Source: Leptasterias polaris
Taxonomy: Eukaryota > Echinodermata > Asteroidea > Forcipulatida > Asteriidae
Assembly: GCA_037783415.1 (NCBI GenBank)
Contig: JAZGTN010000097.1
Coordinates: 1,674,001 to 1,738,000, forward strand
DNA length: 64,000 nucleotides
Direction of reading: 5' to 3'
Under the pieces are notes generated by a model that worked only from the letters and a program-made list of their open reading frames with translations, had not been told where the DNA came from and did no database searches. Below, one piece after another: positions 20,101 to 32,484 of this stretch (position 1 is its first letter; each line of letters starts with the position of its first letter). Both the position numbers and the translations under genes were made by a program.

Positions 20101-21345
20101 GTATCAAGGCAACATTGACATCAGGGAAAAATGTGTTGTTTTGATGCAAATCGATGAAAGAATGGAAAAGCAGTCTCAGAGTTTTAAAAGTCGAGTTATT
20201 GTTCATGTTTTTACAACTCTTGTCAAACAGAATTTAATTGAATCCCCACAGCTTCTCCAACTCAAGCCAAACACAAACCGTGTACAATAAGGAGGGTTCT
20301 TTTACATATTTGTTTTTCTTTTTTCATTTTTTTATCTCTTCATTTTTTCTTTACTCTTCAAATCAATTTTAGATTAACCAATTAATTAAAAGAACAAAAG
20401 TTATAATAATATAATTATTATTATTTTTGTTACAAGCCTCTTGTTATTGTTCAAAATATTGCATTATTTTTGTTTATTTTTTATAAGTATTGTGTTATTT
20501 TAGGTTGGGGGGGGGGGGGTGCAGGGAGAGTCTGAACAGTAAGTTGATGGGGACTCAACAGATACCTCTTCCATCCACCCTCCAGAAAATATCTCTCTGG
20601 ATATGGCCTTGTGACTAATGTTGTTTAACATAGTATGATGACACTTTAAAAAAAAAAAAAAATTAAAAAAATGTGTACCTAAACACATTATGTGAACATG
20701 TCAATATAAATCTCTCAGCCTCATTATGACATCTGCTTGCCAAAACTGATAATAAACTAAAGTTGTTTTCTACAACTGAGCCTGTACAGTGCATCACATT
20801 CTGATTGAAACTGCTCATATCTTCCTTCCCATCTGGGCAGGGTCTCAAGGATAGACTCATGTACTTTCAGAATTCACTCAGAGGTTCTTTAAAGGGGACC
20901 CACACCAAATGAACTAAACCCTCTAGTATCACTCTCTGGGGGTAGCAAAAAGTACAGGTGTTTGTTAGAAGGGGCTGTCCAAATATTGTCACAGGAACAT
21001 AGAGTACAATATTGGGTGTTGGGTGTACAACTTTATAAGGTGTATACAAATGTTGATGTTTCTACAGTAGAATCATTGGAGGAAAACAAAGATGGCAAAG
21101 CCTACTGAGAAATCTAGCAGGCATTGGGGAGACTTAGTAAGCCTATTATGCATATTTGGGTTGGAGGGGAGAGGGCTTCTCAAAAAGTAGTAGATGTACT
21201 CTCTGAACCACCTTATAAATGTTGACAACTTTGGAGGACCCCTAACATGGTCTGGAGTGACACAGGGCCAATGTAAGCCATAACCTCCATAACCCCCGCC
21301 CTTGACCTTGACCTTGGTGTCCCTTACTAATGGAAATGCCATTGT
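17133..21345. other. Unassigned non-coding DNA
   Basis: About 4.2 kb with no gene. A 19-bp tandem pair (ATCTACAACACTGTTTCAT) is at 18611-18650. A G13 run lies at 20507-20519 and an A15 run near 20648. The stretch at 17750-18120 is less AT-rich and could hold regulatory sequence, but nothing specific can be named. Confidence 0.5.
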
Positions 21346-21349
21346 TTAA

Positions 21350-23279
21350 AGGGAGGGTATACCTTAGGTAATTACTCCAAAAATTAATGACCATAAAAAC
21401 TTATTTGGTAAGAAGCACTGCAGCTGTTGATAATGTATACATGTTGTGAAACATTCCCTTTGAAGGAATGTGGTTTTAGAGAGAGGGGTTCAAAAACATT
21501 TCAATCTGAGGACGTTTCTACATAAAATATTTCTCAAATTGTGTGGTGTTACAATTACGGGTTATTTATTCTTCCTGCGTGGACATAACCGCTCTAGATC
21601 TTCGGCTATATCTAAAAAATTCTACCACCTTTTGAAATGAAACTTTCACAGTTTAGTTTGATTGTATACATCTACATTTGTGTATGATTAAAACAATTGA
21701 ACGGTTCTTAAAACCAAAGGTACACATGTACATTGCATTTAAGGAGTGATAACCTTTCTCTCTCAGGAATGATGGACCAGGCATGCTGATGTGTCTGTTG
21801 TGCCTCTTTTGAAAACCAACCTTATCACAGCACTTTAGAAAAAGAATTGATTTTGTTTCTCTGAATTGTTGACCAACCAAAATGATTGATCTTCAACTTG
21901 CTTTCAGAATTTAAACGCTTTTCAGAGTGACTGGTATACTTGCTCTTATTTTGCATTCAATTGCAAAGAAAACAAATTTAATGACAAAATTAAAAACATC
22001 AAATAATATTACAAAAATCTCAACAAGCCAATCTTTGATGTGGACTCAATATTTTGGGGGATGAACCACCAAACCGCAGGTTTTGTAGCTCAAATTATTC
22101 ACAGGAACAGAAATATTTTTTAATTACTATTTTGTCGCTCAACAGAATTGAAAGTGAAAGTCAATACTTTAACCTTATTTCTTTTAAATATGATATTTTA
22201 CACATTGAGGTATTGCTGTTCAATTATAAACACACAGACTGCCAGACTTTTCCGGTCGTGATATTACTGGCCTGACGCTAAAATCAGTGGCCTTGGGCCT
22301 GCGGTCCAGGGTAAATTTGAAGCCCTGTGATGTTAATCCTGAACTACTCCCCCTCTGCTTTTTTGAGCAGATTTATCCGACTCATCCACTCCTTATCAGA
22401 TCAACTGCGAGCCTATAACGGAAATTCTAAAAATTTGTTCCACCTGCGGTCAAGGGAGTCAATTATACAAGCATTCTGTAACAAGGGAGCAGTGGACATA
22501 AATTTTAAATTATGCACGACAACACATTTTATCCCTAAAAGGAACCAAGGTGCTGTGGAAACAACTGAATCCAGACTCGGCATGATTTGCCAGAGGCAGA
22601 AGACAAAGAAATATGCATTTGGACATGAGGTATACTGACTACAATACCTAAACTTGTATTAAAGCATTACATTTTCTAAAGGAATGTTTTTGAGAAAGCT
22701 TGAAATGTGAAACAAACAAAATCTGCTGTCGCCGATAAAAAACCTACACTTCTCAGCACCTCTTTGAGAAACGAAGTATAAAGGGATCATTCAAAACTTA
22801 TCTAAGGCAAGCTTTTAGTTATTTTCATTTGATGAAAATTGTATAAATGTCCAATTTCTGCAAGACCTGGCCATGAAAAGTGATTGAGAAAATTTACTGA
22901 ATATTCGTAGAATATATATTCAAAGTATACCTTTGAATTTTGTAACCGTTTGATTCTATACAATGTAGATGCATACAATTAAACTAACCTGTGAAAATTT
23001 CATTTAAAAAGCGTTTTTGAGATGTCGCCTAAAATCTGGAGTGGTTATGTCCAAACAGAAAGAATAATCCGTAATTGGAATACACAGGCTGAGAACTTTT
23101 TCTGCATGAAACGTTTCCCAAATCAAAAGATTGTTGAATCCCTCTCTCTAAAACCACATTCCTTTGGAGGGAATTGTTTCTCAAAATGATATACATTATT
23201 AACAGCTGCAGTGCTTCTTACCAAGTAAGTTGTTATGGTCATTAATTTTTGGAGTAATTACCAAAGGTACACCCTCCCT
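21350..23279. mobile_element. TTAA-flanked fold-back DNA element with long inverted arms
   Basis: The left arm starts AGGGAGGGTATACCTTAGG and the right end is its inverted match. TTAA flanks both ends exactly (21346-21349 and 23280-23283). The arms (about 21350-21725 and 22915-23279) are imperfect inverted repeats over about 370 bp, including GTAATTACTCCAAAAATTAA and AAGCACTGCAGCTGTT. TTAA duplication is the hallmark of piggyBac-type transposition. The 1.2-kb middle has only short ORFs (largest 103 residues, 22327-22638) without a DDD transposase, so it is non-autonomous. At least six shorter relatives occur in this window. Confidence 0.85.
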
Positions 23280-23283
23280 TTAA

Positions 23284-24800
23284 TATGGCCGCAGCAAACC
23301 CTGAAAGATGAGATGAGGTCCCCTAAACTACCCTGGTAACAATTTTTGTACAATTTTAATGGGTTTACTAAACCTCCACATTAACACAAATGGAAAGTTA
23401 CAGGTTACGTCAATGTCTTTCTCCACTTAGTGGCAACTCATCTCATCTCATTCACAGACATTAGAAGCTCAAGAGAGATAAGTGAAAAATTATAAAAATC
23501 AGGATAACTCCTGACAAGTAACGCACCTGTTAAAAACCAACAAGTAGCCGATTCTTGCTCATCAGTTATTTGTTCATCTAGTCATCTCTTAAATTGCTTC
23601 TGCTGATAAGGGGGGCCCACAGAAAATTAGAGCTGTCTGTTTTCAGCTCGATGTTGAATGATTAATACATGTAGTATTTTTTCTGGGGAAAGTTTTGGGG
23701 GTTTCTGTCAAAATCCTGAGATGTTCCTTCATGTCCTTCCTGTTGCACTTCATCTTTCATGTGTTAAAATACTAATTTCAACTGACGTGTACGTATATCT
23801 TTAATGGAAGCTTCAGGTCTACATACAAATGCACCATGTCAATTTGTCATCAATGTTCCTTATGGAAAGACATTATTTTATGTTAAGGTCACGGCTAGCG
23901 GAACTAGCCACTAGAGGCTTAATCCTGCACTGTAATCAGGCCAATGTTCATAAGGCTATCATATCCCAAGGTTTTACAGATCAATTTTAATGAACTAACT
24001 GCTTCATTTTTGTTTTGACGACCTTCTGATAATTACATGTATTTGATTGTCATGTTTTTTACTTTATAGTGCAATGTTGTTGTTTTTTTGATGCAATATG
24101 TGTTCGTTTTTTTTTGGAGTATGTTGTAAAGAATGTGTTTATATATTTATGTTGATGTGGTCAGAGTGGTGTGGTGTGGTCAGAGTGGGTTGGGCTCAGT
24201 TCCTGTTTACACTTTGAATTATGATACTTCAAGGCCGCGGCCAACATTGGTAATTGTTTAAGACCAGTATCCGCACTTTATGTGACCCAACATACATGAA
24301 ATCACAACCCAGTGAAAGTACAAGCTCAATTGGTCATCAGAGTCAAAAGAAAATAGTGAAGAAAAAAATTAGTTTTAATGTTTTTAGTGTTTTCATATAT
24401 CAGATTTCGGACTTGATCAAAACTGATTGTTTTACTCATGTCTCAAACACTATAGCAGTTCAGGCAAAACTGTTTTGAAGGAAAAGTTTACCATGATGAC
24501 CTTTGTACCGTGTAGGTTGTGTGCAAATCTGTGAGCATTGTGCACATCCGTTACACATTCCCTTTAATACAACAACATTGTAAAACAAGGTACAAGTCAT
24601 GTACTAACAGGAAAACATTAAAAACTCAAAAATTAGATTTCAAACAAGATAAGCAAAAGGTTAACCATTACAGTGCCGGTCTCCCTTTGGTAATTCTGTA
24701 TCCACAGGCCGGCCATTTATTTTTATTTTTTTGGTCGAGTAGTAGAACGTATAGGAACGTCGGCGGCCTGTGGATCGAGTTTCAGTATGACGTTTCAGAA
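23284..24800. other. Unassigned non-coding DNA
   Basis: No gene recognised. A GTGGTCAGAGTGG unit is repeated around 24157-24189. A 13-bp string GAACGTCGGCGGC occurs twice near 24757 and 24798. Confidence 0.5.
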
Positions 24801-24859
24801 CGTCGGCGGCGCTCGAAGATTAGGAAAATTTCAGTTTGGCTCTGTGATTTCTTCCTTGC

Positions 24860-25055
24860 CTTTCACCTCTGTGACTCTGGTTCAAATCCTAGACTGGCAC
24901 CTTGCATGTGGATTGTGTTTTCAGTCCCTACCTAATTGCATGTGTTTGACCTATTTGGGGCTGTCCTCCCACATCTAAAACTGACATTTCTTCATCATCT
25001 TCTCTACCCCAGTACCTTCAGGAGCTAGGCACTTTTGAGGGTCCTTTGTTTTGTT
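24860..25055 (+). mobile_element. tRNA-derived SINE remnant
   Basis: A pol III B-box-like GGTTCAAATCC lies near 24878, followed by GCATGTGGATTGTGTTTTC, AGTCCCTACC, then CTCCCACATCTAAAACTGAC and AGGAGCTAGGCACTTTTGAG. I recognise this body as a common interspersed repeat in marine invertebrate genomes, but cannot name the family. The A box is not evident, so the head is degraded. A 138-residue ORF crossing it (24519-24935) is chance. Confidence 0.45.
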
Positions 25056-25351
25056 TTCAGAAAGATATGATAGTAGTACCAACAGATTTAGGGGTGAGTC
25101 TTGTTCCAAAGGGCGTGTAAAATTACTGCCAGATGAAAATGGAGACATAAAGGAAGACGGACCCTACATGTATAAGGGGAAACGCAATTTAGGATGTCAA
25201 CAAATATTGACAAGAAAATAATTTGAATATTAAAGTACAGGCATATCAGAATGAGGAGCAAAATAAATATAACTTCTGACAATCAAGATAGAACAACTGG
25301 TGAACAAAGATGGAAAGGAACATTAGTATGTCTATTATACTGAAGATAAGT

Positions 25352-25490
25352 GGAGGCCATGGCCTCTGTTGCCCTGGTTCCTGTCTTGGTGCCCCTTCAA
25401 GAGTTTTCCAACAGACTTTAAGATTTCCCAATGGCAGTGCCCTTTGTAAAATGAAAATGGCCTTGCCCTCTCAAAGATGAAATTTCTGGC
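25352..25490 (-). repeat. Interspersed repeat copy, family R2
   Basis: Read on the minus strand: GAGAGGGCAAGGCCATTTTC, ... TTGAAGGGGCACCAAGACAG, ... GAGGCCATGGCCTC. Related copies lie at 48118-48263, 53755-53912 and 54418-54530 (plus strand); a scrap of the final part is at 45606-45635. About 140-160 bp, no coding content, class unknown. Confidence 0.75.
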
Positions 25491-25499
25491 TTGAGATGA

Positions 25500-26615
25500 T
25501 GATAACATCTTTCTCCAATGACTGGGAGACAATTTTTATCTACATCTCGTAACCATTAAACCAAGGATACATTCTGTAAGTCTAATATATATCATATAGT
25601 ATTTCCAAATGACTTTGTAATCAGGCACACTAACTTTTCATTTTGTTCAGTGCCAGGAGTTATCTTTTGCTCAAGTTACATGAACATATTATCTTCCTTT
25701 TATCAGTATCTAACAAGATGTTCTTTTCCAGGCGGTACACACCAAGTTAATGCCAAAATAAAGCCATTAACTAAAAAATATATTTAACAAAATCCAGACA
25801 CAGTAACTTATTTTGGTGACTGACTTTTGGGCTAATTTACCATCAGACATAAATGTGAGTTTGTATCCCTTCTACAAAGATGACTGAATAACAAAATAAA
25901 CGATGAATTAACGACACAATTTGAGAGAAACAAAGAAAGTAAAATCCTCTTTAACAACCCACACCCTAATGAAAAGGAGAGTGGGGGAAAGAGAGATAAA
26001 TCATTAACAAAATAAAACAAAAATGAGAAAGAGAATGAAGAGAATTTAAAAAACCTGATGAGTTTCCAAAGGAAACAAGAACCTGGAAAAGACACAAAAA
26101 ATGCTCAGGGACAGAACTGAATGAAAAGTTTTTTCTTTTCCTAAGAATTTCAAACAATTAAGGGCAGACATTAATCGCAGACAGAAGGAAAGTTTTCATC
26201 CTTGATGCAACCAGCACTTTAACATGAAATCTTGAAAGGCTTTCAGACGCATTTTTTCTTGAACATTATGAAATGAGAGGATTTCTCAATCAAGCCACAA
26301 CAAAAGACCTCTCCCATCTGAGTAATGTTTAATGTCTTTATATCAACAGAAAGCTCCAGACAAAGTTGATGCCGAGTGTACGCCAGTATTTCATCCAGGA
26401 CCTTTGACCTGAAAGCTCGCTAAAAGATAGTCATCCAGGCTTATGATTAAAATGTGAAAACGGGAATTTAGTTTTAAATTTGTCTGGCGGTTGCCACGTT
26501 TCCACTGAAGTCATCAGCTCATCCATGTGCAGTATCAGAGTGACTGAAAGATTACCAACTCATTTGTCACAAAGAGGGCCTCAATCAAGGTCAAATTCAG
26601 TTTTGAGATGCATTC
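25500..26615. other. Unassigned non-coding DNA
   Basis: AT-rich and purine-rich on the plus strand between 25,900 and 26,100. No coding or RNA signal recognised. Confidence 0.5.
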
Positions 26616-26620
26616 ATGTT

Positions 26621-26986
26621 CCAATAGATAGAGGGGGGAAATTATGAGTCTCCAACCTCACGTTAAAATGTCTTTTTATTTGATATTCTTTCAGAGCGCA
26701 ATTTGAAACATGATGTCAGCGGTCTGCACATTCCAAAGGGAATTTTTTTGCGCGAGTCAAAAGGTTAAATTTAATGCCTTTTTGAATGAATATCGTCAAA
26801 ATTCTAAAATCTACTAAAAACTCTCTGTCCCAAAAATTACAGACCATATATTTGAAATGTGACATCATAGAACATTTTGGGGATTTTAATAAAAAGTACA
26901 TTTGAAGGGTATTTTACACCATTTGAACTTGAGGTTAGAAACTTGCAATGTTTTTTTCTAAATTTCATAAGGACTTTATCTATTGG
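26621..26986. mobile_element. MITE copy, family M1
   Basis: It begins CCAATAGATA and ends TATCTATTGG, and further in CTCCAACCTCACGTTAAAAT faces its inverted match ending ACCTCAAG. A related copy is at 56531-56905, including the internal AGAGCG.AATTTGAAAC and GAATGAATATCGTCAAAA blocks. No ORF of note, so it is non-autonomous. Confidence 0.75.
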
Positions 26987-27225
26987 AAAAATGAGTAGAT
27001 CACAAAACTGAATTTGAACTTGGAGTCCCTCTTAAAAAAACAAATGCTGAAACACGAGTAATCAGTAGGTCCCTACCAGGATCCAACTTTGTCTCTTAAA
27101 TAAAACAAGACCAGTGTCGCCATTGGTCATCTGAAGAGGCTAGCGTTGGCATTTTGTTTTCTGCATCTCTGCACACTGAACGGCTTGATAAATCAGTACA
27201 CATTATTATATCACAATTTTGCTTA

Positions 27226-28328
27226 GGCCGAACAAAAGAATACCTGTGTTTCCTATTACACTGTGGTAGGGGAATAGGGTAGGTAGGTAGGCAATAACTT
27301 TTTTTTTTGCTTAAAGTTTTTATGGCTCCGAAAATTAGGGTAGGCTAATGTTCCGATATTTTTTTATTTTGCACGCTCAATTGAAAGACTGACCACGTCA
27401 ATGCGAAGACTCCCCCGTCCCCAGCTGTGCCGCCATGCTGCAAACGACTACACCAGGCTTACATGTGGCACACACAGTACACACACACCCCACGTACATG
27501 TACATGTACACGGACGTACATGTATGACCCATGCATGCAACGAAAGGAGTCGAGAAGTCACGATCGAAAGCGTCTCGGTATCGCACGTGTTTGCAGCCAG
27601 AAGCAGAGCACCATGCTTGTGTTGACCCATGTCAAACATTTTCCAAAACACTTTCCTCATTATTAATGGATTCTTAATTAATTAAAAATATGCAAAAAAT
27701 AACCTTTCAGAAATTGCAATGCTTGACCCCCAACTTTATCTGCAAATTTAGCTTTTTAATTGGTATTGTATATACAGTGTGTATACGGAGTGACACATTT
27801 CTGAAAACACCCCTGCACTCCTTTTTCGACAAGCCCAAGTACGTCACAGAACCGCGCAAAATAGTAATCACGCCAGTTCAAAATTCAAATGCGCAATGTT
27901 GGAAAATGTGCACATTCGCGCAGGTAAATGTTTTAATTTGCGTAGGCACGTCATCGATTTGCGCAAGTGTTTCAAGCACACTGCTAGAATATATGAACAC
28001 AACAACTGAATTTGCCGAGACGGACGGAACGAAATCAGCTCATGATCCGAAATGACTCGGACGATGCGGCGTGCCGGTACGTACGATTGAAGTGACCAAG
28101 GTACGAAATGGCAAAGGTTCGAAGTGTCTGACAATCGTGTTTGAATGAATAAAAAATAGAGGAAAAAACAAAGAATAAATCCAGGACGATGTGCACAAAA
28201 ATGAGGTTTAGGGTCGGCACCATAAGATTTTATTTTATATCGTTTTTTTGAATAAAAAGATACAGGGTCGGCGTGATTTTCTAGGGACGGTCGGGTAACC
28301 GGAAACACAACTATTCTTTTGTTCGGCC
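27226..28328. mobile_element. PIF/Harbinger-like non-autonomous element
   Basis: Terminal inverted repeats start GGCCGAACAAAAGAATA and continue, less exactly, through TGTGTTTCC. TTA flanks both ends (27223-27225 and 28329-28331). A 3-bp TTA duplication fits PIF/Harbinger (TWA). The 1.1-kb interior has CA- and ACATGT-rich sequence near 27,470-27,530 and ORFs up to 146 residues on both strands, none with a transposase or Myb motif. I treat it as a deletion derivative or large MITE. Superfamily assignment rests only on the TSD and TIR. Confidence 0.75.
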
Positions 28329-28331
28329 TTA

Positions 28332-29761
28332 TAGGTAATGGTATGTGTTGCTGAGGATGGTTTAAGTATGTACAATGAGCCCTGCTTCAAACACACATGT
28401 ATTGATGCCTTCATTACAGAACGATGTTGAAATTAGAGATTTGATATAAAAAAATCATGAACAAAAATTCACTTTCAAGACACAAAGTACAAGACTGATA
28501 ATTATCATACAAAAGTTTATTTATAGTTTCATCTGAAAGCGCACTGTTTATACCAGTAAGCAATTTTCAAAAGAAATATTTATATCTGAAATACTGTCAA
28601 AGTTGAAGAAAATAGCAAAGGAAGACCACAAAATGCTCTGTTTTTTATTTCAATTGCCACAGTCGATTTAAGCCTGATAAAATACATTCCACAAAATGCC
28701 TGTCAAAACATCCACTGATTTTTGTTATCTCTGAAGCTTGGTTCGATGGAAACTTCACAGGTTTGGTTGTACGAAAAGTTTTGTGAAAACTATAAACCAT
28801 TATCGTGCTGCCAACATCTTGGTCATGTTTCTTGTATCCAATAAAAGTAGTGTATGCTAATATCCATTGTACAAAAAGGGAACCAGACTGTTTCTCCTTG
28901 CAGCTTCAGTTTGGTTACACTGATTTTAATGGGAGAAAATCAAGATGGCCGCACGATGATAAAGGTCCATAGAGGAATGGATTTCACTTATTCCTCCGAT
29001 AACAATGATGTTCTTTCCCTTTAAGTATGCTAAAGTTTTCTTATTTCCACACCGACCCGACCTGGTGATTGACAAACACTAGTTCGGGAATCACTTTTCA
29101 TCACTTAAAGACGAACTACCCGAGATACGGATCCTGATTTGAGACATCCAGTTTGATATCCAGTTTGAAGTCAAGATGTCAGGCAATCTTGGCCGGCAAA
29201 CCACGGCCTATCTTAAGAGTTGCAGAGAGCATGTAACAGGATACTGTCGGTTCTTATACAGTGGTGACAGTCTCTGAGTCATATGGCCCCTCTAACCTTG
29301 AGACATAAATACCACTGTGGCCACAACCATGCTCATTGCTAATGTTGCTGTAGAGGGGTAATGGTTCCAATTAGAAAATAATTACTTTTCCTTTTTAGAT
29401 GTCAGCTTTCTAAGGGTTGAGACTCTGGTCTGCACACTCATGTTCTCTCCCTGAGATTTTTGTGTCGAATTTCTGTCAATATTAGTATTGACAGCCACAG
29501 CGAAAGCATCCTGGTATGTACGAATGTTGATCAATCAATTAATTTGGTCAACTTAAACTGTGCCGTCAAGAAGCTAGAGGCAGATGATTTCCACGATAAA
29601 CAAAGGAGGAGTGAACTTTAATGAAAGGAACCATGTACAAAACCTGTCTGTACCCAAAGCAAATTATTCTTAAAGTAATCATCAAGTTTCTTCCCACACA
29701 GTCTGCCTCACTGTGGAATTCCTTCCAAATTTCCTGCTTCCCAGCGACTTCCAATCTGTTC
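28332..29761. other. Unassigned non-coding DNA
   Basis: No gene or recognisable repeat. A tandem pair of ATCCAGTTTGA strings lies near 29147-29167. Confidence 0.5.
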
Positions 29762-29765
29762 TTAA

Positions 29766-29995
29766 AGGTAGGGTGATAGATTGGTAAATAGTCCACAAAT
29801 TAATGAAAAAAGAAATTACTTGGTAAGAAGCTCTACAGCCGTTGATAGTATAAACTATTTTGAGATTCCATTCAAAGTTTATAGTTAAGAAATGTGTTTA
29901 CCCCAAAACATTTGAATCTGAGATAAACGATCCATGCATGAATTATTTTTCAGATTTCCGAGGGTTGATGTCCATTCGATTAGTGCAAAACAAAT
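29766..29995 (+). mobile_element. TTAA-type MITE copy (one end)
   Basis: TTAA (29762-29765) precedes AGGTAGGGTGATAG, then ATTACTTGGTAAGAAGC and TTTGAATCTGAGA, all landmarks of the 21350-23279 element's arm. The other end is not clear; a small inverted repeat (CGATTAGTGCA / TGCATTGTCG) lies at 29978-30040. Confidence 0.6.
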
Positions 29996-30044
29996 ATAAA
30001 ACCAATATTGAATGCATTTTATTTGTGCATTGTCGAATCTAATA

Positions 30045-32290
30045 CAATCACTCAGTAAAATCTGGCGTTTCCATTTCACTCAGCTTCGCGCCTAGTGAAA
30101 TAGTCAAGATTTCACCTCGGGATTATATTATGCGACATTGCACTCATGCATCCAATATATGTATGTTAGTTGACAGTAATAATTGGAAATCAATGCAAGA
30201 ATTTCAACTTGAAAGCTTCGCTTTTAAAATTAGTACAGTATCCCCCTTGCACTGACGTCTCACACAGCTACTGTTAGTGTCAGTCCACGGTCTGCCATTT
30301 GGGGGATCGAAATGCATATAACAATATGGTGAGCGCGTAAACAAGTGTACGTTGCCTAAAAGGCGCATCTCACAGTGTTAGACACGGGACAACTGACTCC
30401 CAAACTAAAGCAACCAAGATTTATTACGGTAATGACATTAGGTCAATTGGGTCAATAAGTACAAGTAGCACCAATTGTCTAGGAAATGTAAGCACATAAT
30501 TCAGTGGTAAGCAGAGCCATGAAATAGAGTCCTGATGTCATCATAGTAGTCTTGGTTGCGCCATTTTGGGAGTCAATGTCCCTTTGTGTTAAACAGTGCA
30601 GTGCGCAATTAACGGGATGCGGTGTTTACACGCCAACCATACAATTCAACTTCCAAAATGTTGAGTGTGGTAGACAGTAGCCCGTGTGTGACATTGGTAA
30701 AAGGTGTCTCTATCACTAATTTACTTTGCAAGACCTCAGTGGAAACCTAAAAATCACATGCCCCCACCTCCCCACCTCCCTCTCTTCCACTACTAGGCTT
30801 CCAAATCACACCGCTAAGGGCCCATCAATTTTTTTGTAGCGGAATTGGAAGTGGCTTCCTGAGAGGCAATTAAACCAGCTCAAAGTGTGAAAACATGACA
30901 GAAAGTTCAAGGCTGCGAAGGGGTATACAGAGGGAGTCTGTCACCACAAAGATATCGCTGAATGATGGTACTAGTGACCATTGTCGTAAGGCGCAACCCA
31001 GCTCGATTCCCCCTCTCCCTTGCAGTTATAACCAGGCCACACTTTTAAATGAGAGAAAAGGGAAGCACTATACACCTGTACATACAAAAAGGATGTATCC
31101 ATTACTAGTTAATTGGCTTAGTAATCTTATCACAAGATCTAGAGTCATTTAAAGTGACATCAGTAGATGAAGGGTGGGTGAAGGGTGTAACCTGCCCTCC
31201 TTTCAGTGGAGAAAGTGATGTCAAACTCATCGCACAAAAACCCACAAACCATTGAGTCAAACTCCAGTCACATCTGTCTTAGGGTTTACAACCGATCCAT
31301 CATCATAAGAAGTATTCTTTTGGTAGCATCAGCAACTTCCACCTTGGGCTTGGGCGGAAAAGACCCCTAAACACAAAAACTGTTTCTTCAAAGTCAAAAG
31401 GCCTTGGACAAAATCCAGATTGATGTGCCCCAATGAGGAGGGCTGGCTGGCCAATCCAAAAGAAATTAGCTGGGCTACGCAATCTAGAGTACACCCTTCA
31501 TAAACCAGCCTAGATAATTACTGCACACAAACACCCAGGTTGCAGCCAGGAAGATTGATGGCTCAATGAGGCAGACATGATGTTGCTGTAGCCCAAACAG
31601 AACAGGCAACCTCTCCTCATTTTTAACAGGTGGGGAATAGAGGCAGTGATCTTTTTTTAGACCTGGGGAAGTCACAATGAGAAGTAACGTCCAGAGAGAG
31701 AAAGGGGTGGTGTTGTTATTTCAGAAAGTTGCCAAATAAATTGTTCATTTTAAGTGATTTTAATCTTCCATGTAGGCCTGCATGTACTGTAACTACGCCT
31801 GAACACTATATAGGAAATTAATATAATATTTGTGCTGAAATATCCCCTCTGCTTTGCGTAATGAACACAAGCTCAACCCTGGAGGAAAAAGGGTTGCTTC
31901 TTTCAGAGTAAATTCCACCCCAAACAGTCAGATCAAGAGGTCCGACTAACATTATTTTCCACAAGATTACTTTCACAAGTTGCTGGCTGTAATCTTTGAC
32001 TCCTAAGGTCATAGCCTTTTAAAAATAGCCATAGCAATGAGTCCCATGCTGCTGGTGTGTGTACAGTTGAAAGTGCCATGCCCTTGGACTTGGGTACTTC
32101 TACCAAGCCTATAATGTGCATAGTTTTCCTCCCATTAAACTAATTTCCGACTTAGTAATGGACCTCCCTCACATTCTTAATGCTACATCCCATGACTCTA
32201 TATCCTTGAAGTTCCTCTACCTCTTCTGGACGGACTAAGGTTACATTCGACATCCATAAGTTGAATGTTACAGTCTTGTTGGCTCAAACT
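30045..32290. other. Unassigned non-coding DNA
   Basis: No coding evidence. Short ORFs such as 30895-31152 (85 residues) lack motifs and splice context. Confidence 0.5.
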
Positions 32291-32294
32291 TTAA

Positions 32295-32480
32295 AGAGAA
32301 GGTATACCTTAAAATGAATGGCAATAAAAACTTACTTGGTTAGAAGTATAGCTTAATTTAGGTTTGAGATTGTCACACTGTTATGTATGGTGAACTTCCC
32401 ACGCTAAGTATTTTTTAGATAGCATGTATATATCATCTCATTCATAAATTTAGTCACTACCTCCCCCTCTTTTTAAGGTT
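32295..32480 (+). mobile_element. TTAA-type MITE copy (fragment)
   Basis: TTAA (32291-32294) followed by AGAGAAGGTATACCTTAAAA and CAATAAAAACTTACTTGGTT, as in the left arm of 21350-23279. Decays after about 150 bp. Confidence 0.6.
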
Positions 32481-32484
32481 AGTG

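Noticed and set aside
24519..24935. 138-residue plus-strand ORF as a gene
   Set aside because: It crosses a SINE remnant, has no recognisable domain and ends inside repeat sequence.
27398..28308. Genes in the 27.4-28.3 kb ORF cluster (up to 146 residues)
   Set aside because: All lie inside the TTA-flanked element, on both strands, without transposase motifs.
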